This document shows positions 47,801 through 57,300 of a stretch of DNA of 64,000 bases, in pieces; within the stretch, counting starts at the first letter, position 1, and each line of letters opens with the position of its first letter. This DNA comes from Amycolatopsis pithecellobii (GTDB taxonomy: Bacteria; Actinomycetota; Actinomycetes; Mycobacteriales; Pseudonocardiaceae). The position numbers and the translations under genes were made by a program. The stretch covers positions 1 to 64,000 of the forward strand of contig NZ_WMBA01000019.1 of NCBI RefSeq assembly GCF_009707865.1, given 5' to 3'. A model generated the notes under the pieces. The model was given only the letters and a program-made list of their open reading frames with translations, did no database searches and was not told the origin of the DNA.

Positions 47801-50800
47801 TGGACTGAGCCCGCGCGAATTTCTCACGATCACCAGACTGACCGGACTCGACCCGTTCGCGCCGCCGGAACCACCGCGGCCGGCCGTGCTGAGCCTGCTC
47901 GATCTCCTTGATTCGTTGCGGGCCACGGGTCTCACGCCATCGGCCGCGGCCGATCTCTTCTGGCCGCGGGAGCCAGACGAGACCATGGCCTTCGACCTGG
48001 CTCGTGCTCTGCGATCGAGCCTGGGCGCAGTCGAAAGCCAGTTCGCCATCGACGATGGGCCGGCCGGGGAACGGACGCAGGACCTGCTCGCCCTGGTCTA
48101 CGGCACCGCGGCCGCCGAGGCGTTTACCGGGCTGCTGACCGGATCGCTGGCGGTCAGCGTGCCCTACACCCATCCCGTGCCGGAACTCGATCCGGCGATC
48201 CTCGATGCCGCCGGGGCGCGGATCGCCTACGACCCGGCCGAGAAAACGTTGTCGTACTCCGGTCCCCTTACCGCTGTGCGGCGCGATGCGCTGATCGCCT
48301 TGTCCATCTCGCCGGAGTTCGCCGCAGCGGTCGGGAATTTGTTCCGGGCAAGCGAAGACAGGAAGGTCCGCGACACCGTCTTCGGCGGAAGCGACTTCAC
48401 CATCGAAAGTCTGCTCACCGACCAACCCGGACTCAGAGCGCTGCTGAAGACCTACGCCGGTTCGGCCGCTGCCCCCGGCGAGAAACTGCGGAACCTGCTC
48501 GCGGACATCCTGCCGAAGGTCAAGACCGAACGCGAGCGTCGAGTGGCTTTGGCCGACGTGGTGACGGCGACGCGCGCCGATCCCGCGACCGCCGAGGCGC
48601 TTCTGCTCGACGCGGAAGTCCTTGGTGCCGCGGCGGATCCCGAGTCGGCCGCGATCGAGAGCCTGACCGCGTTGCGCGCCGGCGGGCTCGACATCGTGTC
48701 CACGGGGCCGGGAATCGTGCAGGCGAGCGGATTTCTCGAAGTTCCGGAAAGTGGGCCGTACCGGATCGGTGTCGACGTCGACAGCCCCGCGACCGTCACC
48801 ATCACCGTGGACGGCACCGAACTGGAGACCGAGCAGCGAGGGAGCCGGCACCAGAGCGCGGTTTCGCTCGAAGCCGGCCGCCTCATCCCGGTCACGTTCC
48901 GGGTCGCGGGCGCGGCAGAGAGTCCACAATGGACATGGCGAGCCGGCGACCGGCCATGGGAGGTCATCCCCGATACCAGGCTCTACCGGTCGACCCTCGT
49001 CACCGGCCTGCGGACGGTGCTCGCCTGCTTCCGCGCCGCGCTCGCTATCGGTGAGGCAGTGCGATTCGGTGCCGATGAGCTGACCTACCTCACGAAAAAC
49101 CCCGACCTGCGGATCGACGGCGCCGGGTGGCTCAACGCGCTTCCGGTGCCCGCCGGCGAGACGGACGGACTGCGCGCGGTCCTGCTCGCCGCACTCGATC
49201 TCGCCGCCGTCGAGTCCGCCTTTCCTGGCGGGCGCGGGGTACCGCCGGTGCTCCGGGATCCCGGCGGCGCGCTACCCGAGGGGTGGCAGCCGGGGCCGGT
49301 GCACGAGCTTTTGGCCTGGTTCGGCCAAACCGCGGACGATCTCGGTCACCTCGACGTCCTGCATCGGGTCCAGGAGGCCTACGCCCTGTTGTCGCTCCTC
49401 GGGATTCCGGTCGCGAGCCTGACCGGCGCGACCACCAACGATCCCGGCAGCGCGGCCGTGCAGGCGTTGCAGGTGGCGCTGCGCTCCCGGGGCGCGGGCC
49501 GGCTGGACATCCTCCGTGCGGCGAACGATCCCGTCCGTCAGCTCAGCCGGGACGCGCTCGTCGCGTTCATCCTGCGGGAAATGCGCAACAATCCGGCGAC
49601 AGCGCATATCGACACGGCCGACAAGCTCTTCGAGACCTTCCTCATGGACGTGCGGATGGAGCCGTGCGCGCAGACTTCCCGCATCCGGCACGCGATCTCG
49701 GCTGTCCAGTTGTTCGTCGACCGGGTGCTGATGAACCTCGAGGATCCCGCGGTGCCGCCCTCCGCGGTCAACGCCGAGCATTGGGCGTGGATGAAGCGGT
49801 ACCGGATCTGGGAAGCGAACCGGCAGGTGTACCTCTGGCCGGAAAACTGGCTGGAGCCTGAGCTGCGCGACGACCAGTCCCCGTTCTTCCGGGAGGCGAT
49901 GAGCGAACTGCTGCAAAGCGACATCACCGAAGACACCGCCGCGACCGCGCTGCTGAACTACCTGTCGAAGCTGGAAGAAGTGGCGAAACTCGAACCGTGT
50001 GGCATCCACTACGTCGAAGGTGAGCCGGTCCGCGGAGACGAGGTCGCGCACGTCGTGGCCCGCACACCCGGCGCGCAACGCCGCTACTACTACCGGCGGC
50101 GCGAGTTCGGGACGTGGAGCCCGTGGGAACGGATCGACCTCGACATCGAGGACAACCCGATCAAACCGGTGGTGTGGCGCGGCCGGTTGCTGCTGTTCTG
50201 GCTCAGGATCATCAACGACGGGGTGCCGCCCCACCCGGCACCGGGGGTGGAGACGACCGAGCTGACCAGGCTCACCCTGCAGCAGTTGCGTGGCGGCGAG
50301 GCCGGTGAGGTGAAGGTCAATCCGCAGGCCGTGTTGTGCTGGAGCGAGTATTACAATGGCCGGTGGCAACCGCCCAAGACGTCGAACGTGCGGGCCCCGA
50401 CCAGCTTCGGGCAGACATTCAAAAGTACGGGCGAGGGTGCTTTCGACCGCGACATGCTCGTCCTGGGCGAGACGACCGAATCCGATGCCCTCCGGGTGCG
50501 CATCCGCGGCAAGGACAACGGCGCGTCCTTCGAATCGTCGTTCCTGCTGTTCAATACCCACAGCCTGCCGCAGCGCCGGGAGGACCGGCGAGACGATCCA
50601 CCCGATATCGAGAATTTCGCCCACCTCATCCGCGACATCAAACGCGTGGACGACACTCTCACCGTCGATTACCGCACCGAGTCGACGTTGACCAGCCGGA
50701 ATGTCATTTCATGGCGGGAAGACGGCCCGTTGCGCATCACCGCGCCGTTCCACGTCGCGTACTTCTCCGACGAGCTGCAACAGAGCCTGCTGCGCAATCC

Positions 50801-51074
50801 GTGGGAAGCCCCGTTCTTCTTCGAGGACACCAGGCACACGTTCTACGTGACCACCGATCGTCCACATCGGACACCGATGGACGACGATGGTTTCGGGTTG
50901 CCGCCCTCGTTCATCGAACCCGTCGAGATCCCGCCGCTCACCACGAACCTGCCGGCGCTACCGGACAGCCCGGCCATCACCGCACGGCTGGACACGCCGG
51001 ACCCCGTGGTGTTCAACGGCTTTGACATCACGCCCGGCGGCAGGTCCCGGGAAAGGGCGCGTGATCATGACTGA
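44832..51074 (+). CDS. Tc toxin TcA, N-terminal chain
   Basis: 2080 residues. About 10-110 is a transthyretin/carboxypeptidase-regulatory-like beta domain (VVCAVPAALAELFVEIVDRN, TDGLGRFRVTF). VRP1-like shell: CEQCESVLSPAAYLVDLLHF (about 558-577). A PA14-like beta module lies at about 1290-1380 (GFLEVPESGPYRIGVDVDSP). The neuraminidase-like/ABC-toxin N region reads RIRHAISAVQLFVDRVLMNL, WAWMKRYRIWEANRQVYLWP and ENWLEPELRDDQSPFFREAM (about 1615-1700). TcA forms the pentameric bell that binds cells and injects the TcC toxin. ATG 44832 is coupled to the previous stop and the 3' end overlaps the second TcA chain by 8 bp. Confidence 0.88.
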   Translation: MTSSDQPGQFTVDGQVVCAVPAALAELFVEIVDRNVGGDTDLGSARTDGLGRFRVTFSHRGKAQPDLQARVRTQEGGAVIGESDVHYNATSGETLVVELPAGSGPASEFDTLTGALRATFTGPLAEVEESGARQDITYLAGKTGWDARAIAMRVLADQFSVDSGGTIPPPLYYALFRAGLPADPATLYRAHPDSAERAWRTAIEQGVIPGLLEAQLAQARDSFSSLSAENTLALRAVPGTSSLAELLDLTFPGDQQAKSTFARLYDLHRQDPVSLWEHVEETFGRPATDDLRLSGQLAALTLNNAPLVRALRAAEESASSGGLTDPLELARRGYFRAERWRELLSGSIPEQVRGTTPEQREAQYAELMAAQVRLSFPTAVVATRIADGDLLAATPPPLRAAVHEFLTTNLGRFELGVEPVERFLDRNPEARARTDTDAVREIKRVQRVYQLTPHDEAMPVLLDHGLDSAFTIAGHDEQAFVEARAADLGPDVALAVHRRSRQISNAVSNIATSFLTSRMAPTLGVRKDAPILGLVSDPSPDPASRTLAGLFGALDHDACEQCESVLSPAAYLVDLLHFLDRPNGSASPLDTLLSRRPDLAHLPLTCENTNTAVPHIDLVNETLEYFVAHGFSLSGYEGHDTATGADSAELLADPRFVDESAYRTLAGEFFPPPLPFHRALERSRRLFDQLGIPLREAMITLRQHEGVERDGHSYGWRDIMMEELGLSRAEHGVLTDGTITLQQLLGFPPTSTDVVAAMSVVRTFSARLGVSYADIVELLRTQVLNPGGASSIVLTSAGDDVPFEDLELRRVDSSGTRKPVTPTDLVRIVRFVRLWRKLGWTIAQTDAALVAVHPAAGAVDPATGPDEGWRTALLRLGVVHSVLRRLALNPDTDLLSLLACWAPIGTHGPSSLYRSLFSRAGQEDPAFGADGLAGPASPLLAHEPALCAAFGLTAEDFALITDALGFDAATPLTLDNLSAVYRRGWLARALGLSPREFLTITRLTGLDPFAPPEPPRPAVLSLLDLLDSLRATGLTPSAAADLFWPREPDETMAFDLARALRSSLGAVESQFAIDDGPAGERTQDLLALVYGTAAAEAFTGLLTGSLAVSVPYTHPVPELDPAILDAAGARIAYDPAEKTLSYSGPLTAVRRDALIALSISPEFAAAVGNLFRASEDRKVRDTVFGGSDFTIESLLTDQPGLRALLKTYAGSAAAPGEKLRNLLADILPKVKTERERRVALADVVTATRADPATAEALLLDAEVLGAAADPESAAIESLTALRAGGLDIVSTGPGIVQASGFLEVPESGPYRIGVDVDSPATVTITVDGTELETEQRGSRHQSAVSLEAGRLIPVTFRVAGAAESPQWTWRAGDRPWEVIPDTRLYRSTLVTGLRTVLACFRAALAIGEAVRFGADELTYLTKNPDLRIDGAGWLNALPVPAGETDGLRAVLLAALDLAAVESAFPGGRGVPPVLRDPGGALPEGWQPGPVHELLAWFGQTADDLGHLDVLHRVQEAYALLSLLGIPVASLTGATTNDPGSAAVQALQVALRSRGAGRLDILRAANDPVRQLSRDALVAFILREMRNNPATAHIDTADKLFETFLMDVRMEPCAQTSRIRHAISAVQLFVDRVLMNLEDPAVPPSAVNAEHWAWMKRYRIWEANRQVYLWPENWLEPELRDDQSPFFREAMSELLQSDITEDTAATALLNYLSKLEEVAKLEPCGIHYVEGEPVRGDEVAHVVARTPGAQRRYYYRRREFGTWSPWERIDLDIEDNPIKPVVWRGRLLLFWLRIINDGVPPHPAPGVETTELTRLTLQQLRGGEAGEVKVNPQAVLCWSEYYNGRWQPPKTSNVRAPTSFGQTFKSTGEGAFDRDMLVLGETTESDALRVRIRGKDNGASFESSFLLFNTHSLPQRREDRRDDPPDIENFAHLIRDIKRVDDTLTVDYRTESTLTSRNVISWREDGPLRITAPFHVAYFSDELQQSLLRNPWEAPFFFEDTRHTFYVTTDRPHRTPMDDDGFGLPPSFIEPVEIPPLTTNLPALPDSPAITARLDTPDPVVFNGFDITPGGRSRERARDHD

Positions 51075-54000
51075 ACCGAACCGCCGCGCCGGGTTCCACG
51101 AGCTCGCCGACGCCCGTCGCGTCGCCGAGAACGACCTCGGGCCCGAAACCGCGTCGTCCTATGCCTACACCTTCGAGAACTTCTTCCACCCCTTCGTCGG
51201 CCAGCTCATCGAGAAGCTGAATACGAGCTCCGGGGTGGCGGGGCTGCTCGATCCTGCGTTCCTCGGCAGCCTGGACAAACAGTTCTTCGCCGACTTCTAC
51301 ACCCCTGCCGCCGGAACCACGGTCAACTCCGGCCACCTGGAGATCGACCTCAGCGTGGGCGGGCCCTACGCCAACTACAACTGGGAACTGTTTTTCCACG
51401 TCCCGCTCACGATCGCGGTGCACCTGAGCAACAACCAGCGGTTCGCCGAGGCGCAGCAGTGGTTCCACCACATCTTCGACCCGATGAACAACGACACCAC
51501 CGTCGCCCCGCCCGCTCGTTACTGGAAGTTCCTGCGTTTCCGGCAGGCGACCGACGTGCAGAACATCGACGATCTGGTGCGCCTGCTGAGTATTCCCGGC
51601 TCGACCGCCGACGAGGTGCTCTCGGGATACGAGGCGATCAAGGACGCTCCGTTCCACCCGCACCGGGTCGCGGCGACCCGCACCATCGCGTACCAGTACC
51701 AGGTGGTGATGAAGTACCTCGACAACCTGATCGCCTGGGGCGACAGCCTTTTCCGCGAGGACACCGCGGAATCGGTCGCCGAGGCCACCCAACGTTACGT
51801 GCTGGCCGCCAACATCCTCGGCGACCGTCCACAACGGACTCCGCGGCGCGGCACGCGTGCCGCGAAGACTTTCGCTCAGCTGCGCAAGAAACTGGGCGAG
51901 ATCGGGGACGCGCTCGTCGAACTGGAAGCCCAGTTCCCGTTCAACCTCACGCTGGGATCCTCCGGCGGCAGCGGCCTGCCGGGCGCCGGCATCGGCCGGA
52001 CCCTGTACTTCTGCGTGCCCCGCAACGACCGGCTGCTGGCCTATTGGGATCGGGTGGACGACCGCCTGTTCAAGGTGCGCAACTGCCTCAACCTGGACGG
52101 GGTCGAACGCCAGCTCGCCCTGTTCGACCCCGCGATCGAACCGGGCCTGCTGGTCAAGGCCGCGGCCGCGGGGATCGACACGAGCGTCGCGGCGGCCGAG
52201 CAGCTGCAGCCGACCGGCCCGCTGCGCGGTACTTTCCTGCTGCAGCAAGCGATCGAGCTCACCGGCGAGGTGCGCGCGCTCGGCAGCGGTCTGCTGAGCG
52301 CGATCGAGAAGGCGGACGCCGAAGACCTCGCGTTGCTGCGCCAGGGACACGAGCTCAAGGTCCAGCAACTCGCGCAGGAGGTGCGGTTCCTGCAGTGGCG
52401 CCAAGCCCAGTCCGTGACGGACGCGTTGCTGCGTACCCGTGAGGTGGCGTTGGAGCGCCTGCGTTTCTACCGCCGGTTGCTCGGTCTCGCGTCCACCGAA
52501 CCCGACACGTTCGTCATCGCGCGACCGCCGACGCCCGACGCGCAACCCCTGCTGACCGAGGACAGCTTCGACGAGGTGTACGCGGCGATCGTCGGCCGGT
52601 ACGACGTCGCCGTCCCCGTCCAGGGCTACCCGCCGCTGAAACTCGTGGGCGAACAGTCGCCGTCGAGCAGCTCCGGTGCTTCGGGCACCGGGCGGCTCAA
52701 TCTCACTACCAATGAGGACCAGGAACTCAACAAGCATCTGCCCGCGGCCAGAGACCTGCACCTGGCGTCGTCAGTGGTCGACACCGTCGCGTCCGTGCTG
52801 GCCTTCATTCCCGATCTCGATATCGACCTGCACTTCTGGGGACTCGGCCTGCACAGTGAGGTCTTCGGGGGCGCGAAACTGTCCGACGCGGGCAAGATCG
52901 CCGCCGGCATCATCCGCACCATCGCCTCCTGGGAACAGGACCAAGCCGGGATGGCCGCGCGGACCGCGGGTTACGAGCGGCGCGCCGACGAGTGGACGAT
53001 GCAGCACAACCTGGCCGCACGGGAACTGGCCCAGCTCGGCCGCCAGCTCCTCAGCTCGATCATCGCCGAACAGGCCGCGCACCGGGAGTACCTGAACGTC
53101 AAACAGGTGCAGGACCAGGTGCGGGAAGTCACCCGCTTCCTGCAGGCCAAGTTCACCAACCGGGAACTCTATGGCTGGCTGCAAGGTGAACTGACCCGGC
53201 TGTACTACGACTACTACCGTTTCGCCCTCGATGTGGCGCGCAAGGCGGAACAGGCGCTCAACCGCGAACTGATGCCCGAAAAGCCTTCCCAGTACGTCAA
53301 AGCCCAGTACGGGGACGGCGGACGCCGCGGCCTGCTGGCGGCCGAAACGCTCATGCTCGACCTGCGGCGCCTCGACCTCGCGCATCGCGAAAACCGCAGC
53401 CGTGAATACGAACTCGTCAAGCACGTGTCCGTCGCCGAGCTCGATCCGTTGGCTTTACTGCAACTCAGGGCGACCGGCTCGTGCCAGCTCGCGATCCCGG
53501 AAGCACTGTTCGATGTGGACTGTCCTGGCCACTATCTTCGTCGTCTGCGGCGGGTCAGCGTGTCGATCCCGGCCGTCGCCGGCCCCTACACGAGTCTCAA
53601 TTGCACCCTGTCGCTGCTGCGAAGCTCGGTGCGGACCACAGCCGGCGGCGGGCAGTACGCCCGCCAGGACGGACAGGACGACCGCTTCACCGACTACGCC
53701 GGCACCATCCAGTCGATCGTGACCAGCGATGGGCGGGATGACAGCGGCTTGTTCGACCCCACCGCCCGAGACGAGCGATACCTTCCGTTCGAGGGTGCGG
53801 GTGCGATCAGCTCGTGGCGGCTCAGCCTGCCCTCGGAATTTCGCCAGTTCGACTACGACACCATTCCCGACGTGATCCTGCATCTGCGCTATACCGCCCG
53901 CGAAGGCGGTGCGGCGCTTCGCGATGCCGCGGTGCGGCGGGTGAACGAGCTGGTGTCCGCGGCTCAGGCGGCCGGCTCCGCCCGAATGTTCTCGATCCGG

Positions 54001-54357
54001 CGCGAATTCGCCGCCGAATGGGCCGGGTTCACCGCGACCGCACCAGGTGGCCGGGCCGAGCTGACGGCGCCGCTGCGCGAGGAGCATTACCCGTTCTGGT
54101 CGCGCGGGCGCGCCAGGCAGGTGCGCGGAATCGAGTTGCTCGCCGTGGCCGCGCCGTCCACCGAGTCGGTGCGGGTCTTCGCCGGGCCCGAGCCGTCCGC
54201 GGGTGTGGACGTGCTCCGCAGGGACCCGGCCTTCGGCGGCCTTCTCCGCGGCGAGCTGACGAACATTCCGTTGCCCCAGGCGATCGGTGACCTCAGCCTC
54301 TTCTTCGACGACACCTCGCTGCAGGACCTGTGGCTGATCCTCACCTGGGGCGGCTGA
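51067..54357 (+). CDS. Tc toxin TcA, C-terminal chain (channel and TcB-binding)
   Basis: 1096 residues from ATG 51067. HLEIDLSVGGPYANYNWELF, FHVPLTIAVHLSNNQRFAEA, QQWFHHIFDPMN are the conserved TcA segment after the neuraminidase-like region. A long alpha-helical part (about 420-800) with KLNLTT-like linker and repeated Gln/Glu-rich helices would form the pore shaft. The end has the TcB-binding beta domain (YLRRLRRVSVSIPAVAGPYT, SLNCTLSLLRSSVRTT). Together with the preceding gene it equals one classical TcA; two-chain TcA is known from Yersinia entomophaga (YenA1/YenA2). It stops 15 bp from the convergent TcB-TcC gene. Confidence 0.88.
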   Translation: MTEPNRRAGFHELADARRVAENDLGPETASSYAYTFENFFHPFVGQLIEKLNTSSGVAGLLDPAFLGSLDKQFFADFYTPAAGTTVNSGHLEIDLSVGGPYANYNWELFFHVPLTIAVHLSNNQRFAEAQQWFHHIFDPMNNDTTVAPPARYWKFLRFRQATDVQNIDDLVRLLSIPGSTADEVLSGYEAIKDAPFHPHRVAATRTIAYQYQVVMKYLDNLIAWGDSLFREDTAESVAEATQRYVLAANILGDRPQRTPRRGTRAAKTFAQLRKKLGEIGDALVELEAQFPFNLTLGSSGGSGLPGAGIGRTLYFCVPRNDRLLAYWDRVDDRLFKVRNCLNLDGVERQLALFDPAIEPGLLVKAAAAGIDTSVAAAEQLQPTGPLRGTFLLQQAIELTGEVRALGSGLLSAIEKADAEDLALLRQGHELKVQQLAQEVRFLQWRQAQSVTDALLRTREVALERLRFYRRLLGLASTEPDTFVIARPPTPDAQPLLTEDSFDEVYAAIVGRYDVAVPVQGYPPLKLVGEQSPSSSSGASGTGRLNLTTNEDQELNKHLPAARDLHLASSVVDTVASVLAFIPDLDIDLHFWGLGLHSEVFGGAKLSDAGKIAAGIIRTIASWEQDQAGMAARTAGYERRADEWTMQHNLAARELAQLGRQLLSSIIAEQAAHREYLNVKQVQDQVREVTRFLQAKFTNRELYGWLQGELTRLYYDYYRFALDVARKAEQALNRELMPEKPSQYVKAQYGDGGRRGLLAAETLMLDLRRLDLAHRENRSREYELVKHVSVAELDPLALLQLRATGSCQLAIPEALFDVDCPGHYLRRLRRVSVSIPAVAGPYTSLNCTLSLLRSSVRTTAGGGQYARQDGQDDRFTDYAGTIQSIVTSDGRDDSGLFDPTARDERYLPFEGAGAISSWRLSLPSEFRQFDYDTIPDVILHLRYTAREGGAALRDAAVRRVNELVSAAQAAGSARMFSIRREFAAEWAGFTATAPGGRAELTAPLREEHYPFWSRGRARQVRGIELLAVAAPSTESVRVFAGPEPSAGVDVLRRDPAFGGLLRGELTNIPLPQAIGDLSLFFDDTSLQDLWLILTWGG

Positions 54358-54372
54358 GTCCGAAGTAGACGG

Positions 54373-57300
54373 TCACTCGAGGATCCAGCGGGCGACCTTC
54401 TTCGCCGCCTGCTCGACGACTTCCTCGGCCTCCTCGATGAGATGTTGCTCGGCGACCCGGACCTTCGGCCCGCCGACCTCCTCCGCGACCACTCGCACCT
54501 TGTTCGCGGTGTCCGCGACCTTGGCGGTCGGCTCGGCGGCTTCCGCGACCGCGGGAACCCAGACCGGCGCGGTGGTGACGGCGACCGCGACGACGGTTCC
54601 GGCGATCACTTGATGCGAAAGACCGGCGGGCTGGCGGTTCGTGGAAAGGAAAGAGTCGTTCGGTTTCACGGCGATCCAGCCGGCCGCGCGATCCACCGGG
54701 TTCGCCTTGCTGCCGGTGTTTTTCGCGTACTCCGCCGCGGCCTGCTCACGGGTGATCCAGGTCGGCGCCGCGTTCGGGTTGATCTTCCTGACCATATTCT
54801 CGTGGCCCGGCGCGTCCGCATACTGGCCCTCTATCCAGGCCTTCCACAGTGCGGCACTGGCTGTGGCCGGCTTGTTCTCCGTCGCACGATGGCTCTGGCT
54901 GCCGTGGACGTGGTGCAGGTTGCCGGGTTTGATCTCGCCGCTGAAACCCGCGGTGAACGCGATGTCCTCGCGGAACTGGCCGTGGCCCGGCGGTGGCGCA
55001 CCGGCGCTTTTGATGATCTTGAACCGGGCGCCCTCCTCCTGAATTCGCTTGTCCGCCAGTAGTTCGTTCGCCGTGAGGTCCTCCGGCTGCTCGCCCTTCG
55101 CCTCCGTCGCCACCCAGTCTCCGTGCGGATCCTGGTAGAAGCGGTCGAAGCGCCGGTTGACGACAGTGCCGTCGCGGAGCGTGATCTCCACGGAGGTCTC
55201 GGTGTTGAACCCGATGCCCTTCTTGTCCAGTGTGGGGTCGATCGTGGCGACGAGAACCGATCCCTCCGACGCGCCTTTCGGGTCGGTTCCGGCCGGATCG
55301 GCGAAGACGACGGGGGAGTTCCGGCAGTAGCGGTAGAGATTCGTGCCGTCGACGAGCCCCGCCGGATCAGGGCTCACCCACCGCCCCAGCCACGGGGCGT
55401 AGGAGCGGGCGCCGTGCAAGGCGAACCCGGTCTCGTCGTCCCGCTCCTTCCCGGTGTACCGGTACCGTTTGAGGCTGACTTCGGCGCCGCTGCGTCCACT
55501 TTGGAATGCAGTGGTGCCGAACGGGTGGTAGTCCTCGTAGGTGATCAGCCCGCCGTCCTGGTCCAGTTCCACCCGGGCCGAACCGGCATGGTCGGCCAGC
55601 TGATAACGGATCGCGGGCGCGCCCGTGGCCGTCGTCTCGACGAGCGCGATCCGACGTGCCGTGTCCCGCATGTGCAGTGTTTCCCGTTCGAGGGCAACGG
55701 TTCCCGCGCGGTACTCGCGGTAGATCTCGTAGCCGCCCACCTGGATCCGTTCGTTCTTGCGGGCGCCGCGCGCCGTTTCGGTGACCTTCCGCAGCCGCTG
55801 ACCGGCCGCATCGTAGACGTAGTAGGTGGTTTCGGGCGTTCCCGCGTTCACCACCTGTCGCGCGGTCGCGCTCAGCTGGTTCCGGTGGTTCCAGCGCATC
55901 AGCGGCAGCTGCGCCATCGCGGTGATGTTTCCCCGCGCGTCGTACCCGTACTTCGCGCGATAACCGCCTTCCGCCACGTAATCCGGCAAATCGTCGGCGT
56001 CTTCGGGCAGGCTCGTCGCCAGCAGGCGGTTGCTGTCCACTGCGTACTGGTACCGGCGTTGCCACAGCACCTGCCCCGGCTGATCGACGTCGGGCCCGTC
56101 GTGGTGGACCAGCCGCATGAGGTTTCCGGCCGCGTCGTACCGGAAACGCTCGACGTAGCCGCGTAACCCCTGCAGATCGTTCGGATGGACGCGGTTCCCG
56201 GCGAACGGGTAGTCCCGCAGACTGCCACCGTCCGCGCCGAGTGCGAACGCCGTCTGTCCACTGTGCTCACGGCCGCTCGCGCCGATCAGCCGGTAACGGG
56301 CGTCGTAGACGTAGCGTCGTGCGGTGGCGGCGCGGGCGGTGGTGACTGTCGCGAGGTCGTCGATCTCCGTGATGTTGCCGACCGGGTCGTAGGTGTACCG
56401 CAGGTCCTGCACCACAGCCGGATCTGCGAACAGCGCCGTCGCGATGGCGGGCCGGGTGGTGCGCAGTGCGGTCAACCGGAACGTGTCCGGGTCGTAGTCG
56501 TACCGGGTCGTCGCACCATTGCCATAGTCGATGCGCACTCGCTGGCCCTTGGCGTTGTAGTCGACGTTCGTGACGAAGGCGGTCACCGCGCCGTCCCGGG
56601 TCACCTCCACCCGCTCCACCAGGTTGGCCTCGTTGAACACGAGGTGCTGGACGCTGCCGTCCGGCGTTGTCGTGCTCACCGGACGCTTGAGTGCGTCGTA
56701 TCCGGCCTTTGTGGACAGTCGTGCCGGTTCGAGCAACGGTTCTGCGGCCGAGGCGATCTCGGCGAGGTCGGTCAGGGGGCCGAGCGCGGACCAGTCCGCC
56801 ACCGTGCGGTACTCGAGAGCGAACCGCCGTTCGGTCTCGGTCAGGTTGCCCTCGAAGTCGTACCCCGCCTTGGTTTCCACGCCCGCACCGTCGTAGACCT
56901 GATACAGCCGCCCGCGCAGGTTCGCACCGGCATCGGGATGCGCCTCACCGTAGACGCGGCGCTCGACGAGCACCTCGGTAGCCGGCACCGGGTCACGGGA
57001 TTCGCCGGACAGGGTGGTATCGCCGCTCGCGGTGACGAACACCCCGACCGGCCGCCGGAGCTCGTCGTAACTCAAGCGGGTACGGAAAGCGTTTTCAGAC
57101 CAGCGAAACAGCGGCTCGTTGGCCGCGTCGGGGAGGGTCCAGCGGTCACCCGCGTCCACGCTGTGCTGGAACAGCGGCCTGCCGAGAAGGTCGTAACACG
57201 GTGTGTGGCCTTGTGGCGCCAGGTTATCCGGATCGTCGAAGCGGTGTACACCCTCCGGCAGCAGCGGCACGACCTGTTGTGCCACCCGGATTCCGCGCGC

